DNA from: Pachyseris speciosa
Lineage: Eukaryota; Cnidaria; Anthozoa; Scleractinia; Pachyseridae
Reading direction: 5' to 3'
Assembly: GCA_016490735.1 (NCBI GenBank)
Contig: JAEMWC010000158.1
Location: 124,501 to 188,500 of the forward strand
DNA: 64,000 bases
Shown: in pieces, positions 42,893 through 53,368 of the stretch
How positions within the stretch are numbered: the first letter of the stretch is position 1
Layout of the letters: every line of letters begins with the position of its first letter
Position numbers and translations under genes: made by a program
Notes under the pieces: generated by a model
The model's database searches: none
Told to the model about the DNA's origin: nothing
The model's input: only the letters and a program-made list of their open reading frames with translations

Positions 42893-44402
42893 TATAATAT
42901 AGTTTTATATAATAATTGCCAACGAGTCACCCTCGCGAGGACGCGAGGGTGACGAGGCAGCAGCATTATAAAGCCGTGTGTGCGAGTTGATTTTGGTACA
43001 GGGAGACGAAATCTCGAATGAAAAAAGTTAGCATAAGGTAATGTAAGAGTGACATCATCGGTGATTGTTTTCGAGTTAGCCAATGGCATCGCGGTATTTT
43101 TTTTATCTAAACCAATCACATCAGGAGGATCATGATCGGTGACAAGATGACCACATTGACCTCATGGTGGCTTGTGCGGGCTTAGGCAGGAAAAAGTGAG
43201 TGGAAATATTGATATTATTCACTTGTGAGCGTTGTCTTCTTGCGTGTACTTTAATTTAGTGTTTTTGGGAGCCAGAGTGTCAGAAATCTAACACCTAGCA
43301 GGCTGAAAAATCGCCCAGCGAGGCAGTTATCGAAATCAGCTCGAAAACGGCTAGCTTGCCAAAACAGTCAATTGCCTCGACAAGATCGGCCAGCGTGCCA
43401 TTTAAGAAACAAAAAACAAAACCACTTGAACATAATCACTATAAACTCAATCAGAGGGCGTATAAAGCCTCTTCTTTTATCGAGCTAGTGTGCTCAAAAT
43501 TACAAATTTGACAGTCACGGCGAGCGTGACAAAACAGCAATCTTGCCAAAACAACAGTCAATTGTTTACAAAATCGGCCAGCGTGCTATAACTAAGGAAA
43601 AAAAAACACACTTGAATATATTCAAATATATTCACTATAAACATAATCAGAGGGAATATAAAGCCTCTTTCCAATCGAGTCACGAGTCACACGACGTGTC
43701 GCTGTTAGTTTGTGCTCATCCATTAGCGTTCACAAAAAACAGTCTAAGCTCTGTTTGCCAGAAAACCACTATCTGTCAAGCTTGAGGGAACTTAGCAAAT
43801 CAATTTGGATAGTCTTCTTATTCCAAAATTTCAGGGGGCTTGCAGCTGTAGCTTCGTTTGAAAATTATCCCATCAGAAGTGCTCAGGTCCAAAGTGGAAT
43901 TTGCATTTTTTTTGTTACAAGTTGTTTTTAAATACATTTAAAAAAACAAAGAAGACCATATTAGATGTGCATTTGTAATCTACGTTACAAGTTTTGTTCT
44001 TAAAAACATTTAAAACAAGAGCATGTGGGATTTGCGTTCTAAGAACATGTTAAAACACAAACATGTCACATTTGAATTCATGCTCATTTCTAACAACAAT
44101 GTTGATTTCATCTCTCTCAAGTAATGCAAGGGACTCATATTTCACCTCTAATCTACCCCACAAGTTTAATTCTTATAGACATTTTAAAAAACAAAGAAAA
44201 ACATGTGAGTTTTGCACTGCTTTTTTAAACAACGATTCAGTTTTAAAAAATCGACTGTACTCTGGTTACTTCTTAATTTTCTCTGCGCACACAACTGTGC
44301 CAGTGTTTACTCGTTGGCACTCTACCGGCAGGTATTCCTAGTTCTTTATAATATTTCATCCATGTTTAAGGTTTGAAGAAATAAAACCTATAGTTTAATA
44401 TA
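42893..44402. other. 1.5-kb non-coding region inside the Polinton
   Basis: No convincing gene was found, unlike the rest of this compact element. It holds the GC-rich hairpin at 42926-42953. Two related units of about 190 bp share GATCGGCCAGCGTGC and TATAAAGCCTC (about 43370-43500 and 43556-43680). From 43900 to 44240 there are degenerate repeats with TTTAAAA(A)CA and ACATGT words. TGCCAACGAGT at 42917-42927 is inverted at 44309-44319, so the segment may be a nested insertion, but no target duplication was found. Confidence 0.5.
42926..42953. other. Perfect 12-bp GC-rich inverted repeat (hairpin)
   Basis: GTCACCCTCGCG, loop AGGA, then CGCGAGGGTGAC, perfect over 12 bp. It lies 34 bp upstream of the HNH start codon in otherwise AT-rich sequence. 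It could be a regulatory or replication structure, or the end of a nested element. Confidence 0.8.
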
Positions 44403-47400
44403 ATGGAAAATTTTATCTCACCCATTAGTATGAACAAGAGTGATCTTGAAAAACTAAGCAAAAATGAATTAATCAATTTGCTGTTGAAGCAGCAGCAGAA
44501 GAAACCAAAAATTGTTATAGTAGATGATTACATACCAATCCCTCCACCAAGAACTAAAAAACTGAAGCAACAGAAGAAGCCAAAAGTTATTGTGGTAGAT
44601 GATACCAAGCCTGTACAGAGACCAGTGCCAGCGCCTCGCAGGAGTGTAAAACAAATGGTTCAAGATTATGAAAACGACATAATTCTTCCGCCATTGGAAT
44701 TCAGGGACAGACCTGTGCCAGCACCCAGAACTAAAAAGGCGGTTCAAAAACCAACTCCTGCACCCAGGACTAAGATTATACAAACAGAGAAAGCTCTGAA
44801 GGGTTACACTGAGTCTTTCGAAATTGATATAAAAAATGACAAAGACCCGCTAGAGCAACTACTAAACACAAGAATGGCAATCGAAACACACATTAAAAAA
44901 TTGTTAAATGAAATGAAAGGACTGAAATTTGTTGAAACGCTGAAGGTAACATTCACAAAAACATCAGATGGACAAATAGAGTACAAAACAGCATATTTCA
45001 ACAGCACAGCTCAAACACTTGTGAATAATCTGGAAGTCACTGAATCACTGCAATTGTCAAAACAGCAAATCTTGAATAAGATAGCTCAATGGATATCTGA
45101 AGGTTCAGGTTGGACTGTTGATTCAGTTGATAGTCATTATATCAATGTTGTCAAATATCAACCAATGAGAGGTTCTTCATACATAAAACTGCCAGCAGAA
45201 TTACGAAATAGTGCCAAAGGTTTAATTAACTTGAAAAATGAGGATAATGAATGTTTCCGATGGTGTCACATCAGACACTTGAACCCACAAGAGAAATACC
45301 CACAGAGGATTAAAACATCAGACAAGCAATACATTGAAAAATTGGATTATACAGGGATTGAATTCCCAGTAACAACCAAACAGTATAACAAGATAGAAAA
45401 ACAGAATAAGATCAACATCAATGTATTCGGTTATGAGGATAAACAACCATATCCAATTTATGTTTCAAAAGAAAAATATGAAGACTGCTTGAATCTCCTT
45501 CTGATAACTAAAGATGAAAACAAGCATTATGTGTTAATCAAAGATTTTAACAAGTTGATGTACAATCAGACTAAACACAAGGAAAGAAAACATTTCTGCA
45601 TGCATTGTTTGCAGTGTTTCAGCTCCGAAAGAGTATTAACTGATCATAAAGACAATTGCATTCAAGTGAATGGAACACAAGCAATAAAAATGCCAGAAAA
45701 GGGTAAAAACATATTGAAATTCAATAATTTTCATAAACAACAACCTGTACCATTTGTGATTTATGCTGATTTTGAAGCCATAACTGAGAAAATACATGGT
45801 TGTCAACCTAATAATGGTAAATCATACACTGAGGCTTATCAGAAGCACACTGACTGTGGATATGGTTATAAGGTTGTCTGTTGTTATGACGATAAACATA
45901 GCAAACCTGCGACAGTTTACAGAGGTGAAAATGCTGTGTACAAATTCATGGAAGCTATGTTAGATGAAGTAAAATATTGTAAAAAGGTTATGAAAAAGGA
46001 ATTCAATAAACCATTGAAAATGACTGAGGATGATGAAAAAGAATTCCAAAAAGCTGAAATGTGTCACATCTGTGATAAGAAGTATACTGAAAAGGATATT
46101 AGAGTCCGAGATCATTGTCACATTACTGGTAAATACAGAGGTTCTGCTCACCAAGATTGTAATCTGAAACTCAGAGTGAACCCAGAAGAAATAAAAATTC
46201 CAGTTATATTCCACAATCTGAGAGGTTATGACAGCCATTTCATAATGCAAGACATTGGAGCCATTGTCAGGAAACACACATACAAAAACAAGAAAGGTGA
46301 AGACTGTCAAATGAATGTCAATGCTATCCCAAATAACATGGAGAAGTATATGGCCTTCATGCTTGGTAATCATCTTACCTTCATTGATAGTTTCCAATTC
46401 ATGAGCTCCAGTTTGGATAGACTAGTCAATAATCTACCAAAAGAAGCACTGAAATATACATCTCAAGAGTTCAAAGGTAATGATCTTGATTTAATGACAC
46501 AGAAGGGAGTATATCCTTATGACTACATGGACAGTTTTGATAAATTTAATGAGAAGCTACCACCAAAAGAAGATTTTTACAGTATATTGAGTAATGAGCA
46601 TATATCAGATGAAGACTATATGCGTGCTCAGAATGTATGGGACAAATTCTCTATGAAAAACATGGGCGATTATCATGACCTGTACCTTAAATCTGATATT
46701 CTTCTATTAGCTGATGTATTTGAAAACTTCAGGAAAACATGCTTAGAATACTATAAATTGGATCCATGTCACTACTTCACATCTCCAGGTCTATCTTGGG
46801 ATGCAATGCTTAAAATGACAAACATAAAATTAGAATTGATGACAGACATTGATATGTTTCAATTCATTGAAAAGGGCCTGCGTGGTGGTATATCATACAT
46901 AGCCAACAGATACGGTAAAGCAAATAATAAATACATGAAAGATTACAATGAGAAGGCGCCCTCTAAGTATATTATGTATCTAGATGCTAACAATCTTTAC
47001 GGTTGGGCTATGTCACAATACCTTCCAACAGGTGGATTCAAATGGTTGTCAGAAAAACAAATAAGCAATTTAGACCAGACAAACTATAAAGAAGATGGTA
47101 AAAAGGGATTGATACTTGAAGTTGACTTGGAATACCCCCAAGAGCTGCATGATTTGCATAATGACTATCCACTTGGACCTGAAAAGATCAAAGTAACTAA
47201 GGACATACTGTCAGATTACTGCAAAAACATAGCTGATAAATTCAATATTTCAACAGGCTTAGTTCATAAGCTAATCCCAACATTAAGCAACAAAGAGAAG
47301 TATGTGCTCCATTATAGGAACCTCCAATTATACACCAATCTCGGTTTGAAAATAACTAAAATCCATAGAGTTCTTGAGTTCAATCAATCCCCCTGGCTTA

Positions 47401-48245
47401 GACAGTATATTGATTACAACACTCAGAAAAGAACTAATGCTAAAAATGCATTTGAAAAAGACTTCTTCAAACTTATGAATAATTCAGTATTTGGTAAAAC
47501 AATGGAAAACCTAAGAAAGAGAGTAGATGTAAGACTAGTAACAGATGAGAAGAAACTTACAAAATTAGCAAGCAAACCCACTTATGTAAGCAGTAAAATA
47601 TTCAATGAAAATCTAGTAGCTGTGCATAAGATTAAAGAAACACTTACTTTAAACAGGCCGGCATATGTAGGAATGTGTATTCTAGATCTTAGCAAGACGT
47701 TGATGTATGATTTTCACTATAATTACATTAAACAAAAGTACGGTGATAAAGCAAAGCTACTATTCACAGATACAGACAGCTTAACATATGAAATTGAAGC
47801 TGAAGATGTATACTCAGACTTCTGGAATAATAAAGATAAATTTGATAACAGTGACTACTCTGAAAGCTCGCCATATTATAACAAGACAAATAAAAAAGTG
47901 ATTGGAAAAATGAAAGATGAAGCTGCTGGTATTCCCATAACTGAATTCATTGGTTTGAGATCAAAAATGTATAGCTATATGAAAGATAATCAAAAAGGAG
48001 GAAAAACAGCCAAAGGAATCAAAAAGATTGTAATCAAAAAGAACATCAAACATGAAAATTATAAAGAAACATTATTCGATAATAAACAGTTGCATCACAA
48101 AATGAAAACAATCAGAAGTCAAAATCATCAATTGGGTAGTTATGAAATCAACAAGGTATCACTCAGCTGTTTCGATGACAAACGATATATATTAAAAGAC
48201 GGAATCAACAGTTTTGCATATGGACATTATCTCACCAAAAACTAA
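44403..48245 (+). CDS. Protein-primed family B DNA polymerase
   Basis: The intact frame has 1280 residues. The N-terminal region (about residues 45-125) has four or five PxPxPR proline motifs (PVPAPRRS, PVPAPRTK, PTPAPRTK). A C2H2-type finger CMHC...HKDNC follows at about 400-420. Exo I is YADFEA (about 454), Exo II NLRGYDSH (about 604) and Exo III YHDLYLKSDIL (about 757). A CxxC/HCH HNH (endonuclease VII-like) insert lies at about 553-590. Polymerase motif A is DANNLYG (about 861), B NNSVFGK (about 1026) and C DTDSLTY (about 1123). All catalytic residues are present. It replicates the element from its ends with a terminal protein. The start follows AGTTTAATATAATGG, without the TCTAA late motif. 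No lesion was seen. Confidence 0.95.
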   Translation: MENFISPISMNKSDLEKLSKNELINLLLKQQQKKPKIVIVDDYIPIPPPRTKKLKQQKKPKVIVVDDTKPVQRPVPAPRRSVKQMVQDYENDIILPPLEFRDRPVPAPRTKKAVQKPTPAPRTKIIQTEKALKGYTESFEIDIKNDKDPLEQLLNTRMAIETHIKKLLNEMKGLKFVETLKVTFTKTSDGQIEYKTAYFNSTAQTLVNNLEVTESLQLSKQQILNKIAQWISEGSGWTVDSVDSHYINVVKYQPMRGSSYIKLPAELRNSAKGLINLKNEDNECFRWCHIRHLNPQEKYPQRIKTSDKQYIEKLDYTGIEFPVTTKQYNKIEKQNKININVFGYEDKQPYPIYVSKEKYEDCLNLLLITKDENKHYVLIKDFNKLMYNQTKHKERKHFCMHCLQCFSSERVLTDHKDNCIQVNGTQAIKMPEKGKNILKFNNFHKQQPVPFVIYADFEAITEKIHGCQPNNGKSYTEAYQKHTDCGYGYKVVCCYDDKHSKPATVYRGENAVYKFMEAMLDEVKYCKKVMKKEFNKPLKMTEDDEKEFQKAEMCHICDKKYTEKDIRVRDHCHITGKYRGSAHQDCNLKLRVNPEEIKIPVIFHNLRGYDSHFIMQDIGAIVRKHTYKNKKGEDCQMNVNAIPNNMEKYMAFMLGNHLTFIDSFQFMSSSLDRLVNNLPKEALKYTSQEFKGNDLDLMTQKGVYPYDYMDSFDKFNEKLPPKEDFYSILSNEHISDEDYMRAQNVWDKFSMKNMGDYHDLYLKSDILLLADVFENFRKTCLEYYKLDPCHYFTSPGLSWDAMLKMTNIKLELMTDIDMFQFIEKGLRGGISYIANRYGKANNKYMKDYNEKAPSKYIMYLDANNLYGWAMSQYLPTGGFKWLSEKQISNLDQTNYKEDGKKGLILEVDLEYPQELHDLHNDYPLGPEKIKVTKDILSDYCKNIADKFNISTGLVHKLIPTLSNKEKYVLHYRNLQLYTNLGLKITKIHRVLEFNQSPWLRQYIDYNTQKRTNAKNAFEKDFFKLMNNSVFGKTMENLRKRVDVRLVTDEKKLTKLASKPTYVSSKIFNENLVAVHKIKETLTLNRPAYVGMCILDLSKTLMYDFHYNYIKQKYGDKAKLLFTDTDSLTYEIEAEDVYSDFWNNKDKFDNSDYSESSPYYNKTNKKVIGKMKDEAAGIPITEFIGLRSKMYSYMKDNQKGGKTAKGIKKIVIKKNIKHENYKETLFDNKQLHHKMKTIRSQNHQLGSYEINKVSLSCFDDKRYILKDGINSFAYGHYLTKN

Positions 48246-48389
48246 ACCACAGAACAGAACCAGTATTTCCAAGAATTTCACTCATGGTTTTATTCAGAGA
48301 ATTCTATCAAATTAATAAACTATAGATATCATCAAATTATTCAACTATAGATTTCCAAAAATAAAATAACTATAGTTTTTCCAAAATCC

Positions 48390-48478
48390 GAGATCATTTT
48401 GCTAAAACACCCCCCTAAACCAGTATGTGATTCCATTTGATTAATTTTTGATCTGGTACCCCCAAACACTATACTACT
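48390..48478 (-). repeat. Polinton right terminal inverted repeat
   Basis: This is the inverted match to 27978-28066, ending in CT and followed by GTGGAA (48479-48484). The 140 bp between the polymerase stop and this repeat contain several CTATAG words and no TGACGTCA. Confidence 0.97.
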
Positions 48479-48515
48479 GTGGAAGCGGTTGTTAAGAGAA
48501 ACAAATTTTTTGAAA

Positions 48516-49004
48516 ATGCAAGAAGGACTCGGCTATTTCGACAAAGGAGCTCCTGAGATTGCTGTTCGTAGTCTGTTTGATAAGTACGATGCAAACAGGA
48601 ATGGGAAACTCGAGGGACACGAAATGCAGACTTTGCTGGAAGAAGATCTTGGCCTCAGCCCGGAACAGTCATGGGTGTATTTTCTGCTGTTAGACAAAAA
48701 TGGAGATCATGACATATCCTTTGAAGAATTCAACGATTGGCTTCGTAGCGGCGAACACTTCGAGGTTTTGAACAACAAGGCAAAGTTTCACAGCCTTTCG
48801 AAAGCTTTAAACTATTTCAAGAGATTTGATACTGATGATAGTGACACGCTTGACCGGGCACAGTTCGAACGGATGATGATTTTTTTCGGTTACGGCGCGA
48901 TCAACATGGATAAGGCCTTCGCGAAGATGGATAAAGACGACAATGGAGCTGTGTCATTCTGGGAGTTTATGCTGTGGCTCAAGTGGGTCCCAGTTGTTAA
49001 CTAG
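48516..49004 (+). CDS. Four-EF-hand protein, separated from its promoter by the Polinton
   Basis: The start is chosen at ATG 48516, because this gives 162 residues like the minus-strand paralogues and the in-frame codons upstream lack an ATG. The loops are DANRNGKLEGHE, DKNGDHDISFEE, DTDDSDTLDRAQ (ending in Gln) and DKDDNGAVSFWE. The coding region is intact, but the Polinton lies 32 bp upstream of the ATG, and the TATA box with the original leader is at 27908-27971. Any expression would have to start in or read through the element's right end. The flank to about 50244 is shared with the 62041 paralogue. Confidence 0.85.
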   Translation: MQEGLGYFDKGAPEIAVRSLFDKYDANRNGKLEGHEMQTLLEEDLGLSPEQSWVYFLLLDKNGDHDISFEEFNDWLRSGEHFEVLNNKAKFHSLSKALNYFKRFDTDDSDTLDRAQFERMMIFFGYGAINMDKAFAKMDKDDNGAVSFWEFMLWLKWVPVVN

Positions 49005-50032
49005 CTGATGACAAACGGATGAAGATTAAAGTGATAAAGACGGTGTAACTGAGATAAGCCTCCTTAATCATTTTCCAGTCAGGATAAGATTGTAGAAGTT
49101 TGAGCATTCAAGTGAAAGCTACTAGCCAGTATTTTCCTTTGGTTTTGCATTCGGTTTCCATTAATGCCAAGCAGAAGCTAACAAAACTTTTTAACATACG
49201 TCTGCCTTACACCTTACTTTTTACATAAAGCGGCTCATGAAGTTTTAGTGAACTTTGAAAGGGAAACTGAGGGCGTGATTAATTCTTTGATTGCACTCTC
49301 GTGATAAGACGGCCATGTTGGTGCCAAAACAATAGAAAATGTAGCTCAAGGTTTGCATTATAATAGAGTCAAATTCCCAAAAGACTTTTTCGCTATTGTT
49401 CTTTCCACCTACATGGCCACCGTTGCGTCAGGTGCTCTCAAGATGTACCCTCTGAGAGGGATCTTTTTGAACGCTTCTTTTGTGTACTGATTCATTCTCA
49501 GAAGCATTCAGTATCCATGCAACAAAAATTGGAAATTGCGAATACTACACCTCCAGCACGCGCAGCCAATACTGAATAGCTTTCATCTGATTCATGAATC
49601 TCCCTCACAAAGAATTGTATATAATATAGTTCTCTATCGGTATAACATTTTTATTAGAATATATATATGTAAAGAGAACGTGCGCAAGGTTTTTCACTCA
49701 ATCGTTTTTCGTACACTTTACGACGCATGAAATTCCAGTAAACACGACTTGTATATTTTAACGAGAGATGTTCTTTATTCTAATACACATCCTTATTTCG
49801 ATGGACTCTTATTCTTTGGTAAATAGAACTTGTACTGACACATTTAAATCAAAGTTATGAAAATAGGAATGATTATCTGTACCTGCCTCTACGGTTTCTT
49901 GTTGTTGTTCCTGAACCTGCAAAATGATCTTATAAGTGGTCGGAAAACCGAACTGCTTTGCAAACTGTGTTACGATTTTGGTGGTCAAGTGAAACCGACT
50001 TGACGTCATACTGTAAAAACCCTTTGTATAGG

Positions 50033-50244
50033 CCCTGGCAAACGAGTACACATTGTTGCGGACACATTGTTGCTCATGATGTTTCTTGGGTGAGCAAACG
50101 AGCGTGACACAACGCAAATGTTGTGTTTCCATACTGCGCAAACTGGGAAACATTTGTTGAGAACGCAAATTTTGTGTCGGCAACAAATGTTGCGCGCTCG
50201 GGCCAACAGGGAAACATTTGTGTCCGCAACAACGTTTGCCAGGG
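50033..50244. mobile_element. 212-bp MITE (CCCTGGCAAACG termini)
   Basis: The ends are CCCTGGCAAACG and its reverse complement CGTTTGCCAGGG. Inner words AACAAATGTTGC and GTTGTGTTTCC are also arranged as inverted repeats. It is duplicated with the EF-hand flank at 63555-63766. Confidence 0.65.
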
Positions 50245-50372
50245 TCTTATCGCGTGATTGATGCCGTATCATTTTCATTTTCAGTTTTTCTCTGAACAGA
50301 ACGATGGGAAATTTCAAAGAATTAACGAAAATCTTCATGTATATACACCCAAGTAAAACTTTGGAGTCTTAA

Positions 50373-50373
<1 letters not shown>

Positions 50374-50429
<56 letters not shown>
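50374..50429. repeat. (AAT)n microsatellite
   Basis: About 18 AAT/TAA units form the tail side of the SINE that follows on the minus strand. Confidence 0.95.
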
Positions 50430-50430
50430 T

Positions 50431-50844
50431 ATCACATTTATATTGCGCATTTTCTATGCAATATTCTGAATGCGCATTACAACACTGGCCGGGGACTTTG
50501 CCAGACTGCTTATAACACAGTTTACAATTAATGAAGTAGAGTTATGAGTGTCCCCGTAATGTCAATATCAAATTAAGACAGACACTAGGGGTGACCACTG
50601 CCAGAGTTTTGTTACGTCCCTAGTGCTTCTTTTACGTCCCAAAGAATCAGAAAATTGTGAAGAGTTGTGAGACGGGGCCTACGGTTTATCGTCCTTATCC
50701 GAGGAGACTAGAAAGTCTAACCGTTTGTAGATGTCATTACAAAGGCAACACTTTCTCCTCAATTATTTGTGTTGGCCCGGCCGGGTTTGAACCCGGGACC
50801 TCCCGCACAGTAGTCCGATGCTCTACCACTGAGCTAACCGGTCG
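50431..50844 (-). mobile_element. tRNA-derived SINE, minus strand
   Basis: The tRNA-like head at 50773-50844 has CGGTTAGCTCAGTGGTAGAGC and GGTTCAAACCC boxes, and the body is like that at 27189-27470. The tail is AAT repeats instead of ATGT. The anticodon arm is not well paired, so no tRNA gene is called. Confidence 0.78.
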
Positions 50845-51312
50845 TCTTTTTTTTTGTTCCACCAAAATCTTAAAAAGTCCTGGCATCAAGAGTATACGTG
50901 ACGCCGGAAAGCCTCAACAAAACTAACAGGTTGGAATCAGTTACCTAAAACGATACCTCACTGCTAGGTTGAGAGCGATCTTCGTTTCCTTTGCATCATT
51001 AAATTTCCTGAATTTATGACGCCATCAGCCAATATCTTGTAAGGCAACGAATGTTCTCAGTTAATACCTCCTAGAATTTACTGCCGTAACAGAATTTTTT
51101 TGACAGAAAAAAATAAACCCCAAACTTTCGGTTGATTTTGATACATTCCCCAATTCTCTAGTCTATAACTTGGATGTAAGAAAGTTTAGAAGTTCAGCCT
51201 GATTCCGGGACGAGACGAGTAAAATTTTCCGTTCGAGAGTTTAGACGGGATGTTATCATATTTTTTAATTAAATCACGGTTAATGATAGCTCACGAAAAT
51301 TTAATGAAAACG

Positions 51313-51704
51313 TTTAAAGGAGCACTGTCACCGGTATTTTTGCTGTTTTTGGTTCAATTCTACCAAAATTACTGCCTTTTGCCTGTTATCGTGCAAAAAA
51401 TGCTCCTACAGAATCAGCAAGATGAATTCCAATGAAATTTTAGCAGGAAGAGCTAAGCATAATAATTTTTTTTGTGATTTTTCAATACATAGCTTGAAAT
51501 TTTGAAAAAACTGGCAAGTTTTTTCAAATTTCAATCCATTTCCATCCTCGTCATCTTACATGGAATACAGACGTTTATGGTGTCAATGCAGTACTACAGT
51601 CTTTGGCAACAAAACTAGACCATTATTTTAAGGTTTCCATTGATGCATTAGCAGTTTTAAGCTTTTTAAAGTGATGGTACAATAGCGTGACACTGCCCCT
51701 TTAA
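51313..51704. mobile_element. Full-length MITE related to the duplication-end sequence
   Basis: The termini TTTAAAGGAGCACTGTCAC and CTTAAAGGGGCAGTGTCAC are inverted repeats with two or so mismatches. The right end, inverted, matches the first 75 bp of the window and 13799-13875 (CACTTTAAAAGGCTTAAAAC, then CCTTAAAATAATGGTCTAG). This shows that the SAM-like exons run into a fragment of this family. Confidence 0.65.
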
Positions 51705-52018
51705 GCGAACATGAAACAGAAGTCATGTGAGGTGGCTGACCACACGTGACTTGATTCTGACGTTAGAAATCGTGATTATAAAAGCGACTTGCAAATCGCA
51801 TATTAACCTTTAACTTATTTCCGTCATGCTCTGCAGTTACGGGTGTATATCCACCCATGCTTTGATATACCTGCAACTTTTCCAAATCCCGGTCTATGGT
51901 TGAAATGAGCCATTGTTATTGCCAAATGCTCAAGCTTTTATACTTTGCCACCCTAAACCTCCCAATTTTCATGGAATATGACCGTTTATTCTGTTGCAAA
52001 CAAAAAATGTTGCCTTAG

Positions 52019-52470
52019 AACAGGGGCACCCAGCGACAAGTTTCGGTAGAGATCTGTTCGGTGGAAAGTAATTCGCCTTGGGCTTTCGGCGTCAATTATA
52101 AGAGTGCACTCGGATTTTCGTAACTAAAACGTGGCCTAAAAGATTCGCAATTGGGAAATCATATCCCCTGGGGTTTTCGGAAAGGTCGTAATTGCTGTTT
52201 TTGGTACTCAAAAACGTTAGCTAGCATTTTCGGAAAGAAAATAGTTCCCATGAAAATTCGTTGAAAGTTCATTTCAGCTAGTTTTTTCTTAAAGAAAGAT
52301 TTTGTTCCCTAACATTTTCGGGCAGTTAAAATTTCAGCTAAGGAATCCAAACAGATAAACTTCTTCTAGCTTATGAAAGCATCACTTTAAACTTACTTCA
52401 AACACCATAAGGTACTTAAAAGTTCCTTTTTACAGCTGTTGGTTGATTTGGCTCGTTGGGTGCCCCTGTT
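52019..52470. mobile_element. MITE with AACAGGGGCACCCA termini
   Basis: The left end AACAGGGGCACCCAGCGAC and the right end GTTGGGTGCCCCTGTT are inverted repeats. The 450-bp interior is non-coding with many TTTTCG words. I have seen similar repeats in coral sequence. Target duplication is unclear. Confidence 0.6.
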
Positions 52471-53368
52471 AGAACGCCCTCGTACAACACCAAACAATAT
52501 GCAACTTTGTCTGGTAGTGTCTAAGACAAAAAATCCTCTTGAGCTTAAAGTCTACGTTGGCAGAAAGCTTCGACTCCACTTCTTGCAATCTATTCCACAT
52601 TTTCCCACTCACTTTGTTAGTGCGACCTGGATAACGCTATTTGATTTCAATTGCTCTCACGGTCTGTAATGTTCGCGTTTGTGACCCAAAGGAATTCTGG
52701 GACGCTCTTGCGTAACGGCGACATGGAGGTCCACCAATTTTCATTTCAGATATTTTTTAGCACCGTGTCGAGCCACCCGGTTCTGCTGGCAAAACATTGC
52801 ACCGATTGCATTATTTACATGTCAAAAATCGCCAAAATTGTCATGCCAGGTCCTGGAATCCACTCACAAAACGGCGAAAGACACAACTTCATTCCGTGAA
52901 TGGCCATCACTCGATCGCATACTTTCGGCGGCCTACTTCGTGTGAAATTGCTTCTCACCTCCGTTTTCTTTCAAAGGATTGCCTTTACCCATCAACCCAG
53001 CTTTATGATGCCAGGCAGGGGGCTTCTAAGGTGGAAAATGGCTCCAAAAACACACTTATAAATCAAATAAGCAACGAATTGTAGCTGCAGTGTTCGTTTA
53101 GAAATAAACGACAGCTAGCGTGACAAGCGTGACAACAAAGATAGAGCCTTCGGTGTTGTGGCCCAGCGAAATCGCCGTGGTAACCCCTTATATGGAGTAG
53201 CCAGGTCGATTTGACCTCCTACCCTCCGAAAATTGGAAAAAAGACGAACAAAATGTCCGTCGGAAAAGAGTTAAACTCTTGAAGGAAGCGAAAAAGTCAA
53301 CAAAACAATATCAGGACATATAAAGAAAGAAGTTTCAGTTAAAAGAAGACGGTTGAAAGACATAAAAA

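Larger units (their letters stand above)
27978..48478. mobile_element. Polinton/Maverick element, 20.5 kb, complete ends
   Basis: The element begins AGTAGTATAGTG and ends with its reverse complement, inside a GTGGAA 6-bp duplication. It encodes the defining set: protein-primed polymerase B, RVE integrase, FtsK/HerA-type ATPase, adenovirus-type protease, and major and minor capsid proteins. It adds PLA2-like, collagen/fibre, BRO-nuclease, HNH and VLTF3-like genes. Genes run + at the left end (VLTF3), then a minus-strand surface/packaging block (29035-34700), then a plus-strand capsid-to-integrase block (34737-41146), BRO (+), HNH (-) and polymerase (+). Near-identical TIRs and an intact TSD indicate recent insertion. 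Several genes are nevertheless broken. Confidence 0.97.

Noticed and set aside
42892..43119. 75-codon minus-strand frame upstream of HNH
   Set aside because: It covers the GC-rich hairpin, has no recognisable motif and lacks the element's promoter context.
42917..44319. Nested transposon defined by the TGCCAACGAGT inverted repeat
   Set aside because: An 11-bp match over 1.4 kb can occur by chance and no target duplication was found, so it is only mentioned as a possibility.
45960..46397. 145-codon minus-strand frame inside the polymerase gene
   Set aside because: Antisense shadow of a strongly conserved polymerase region.
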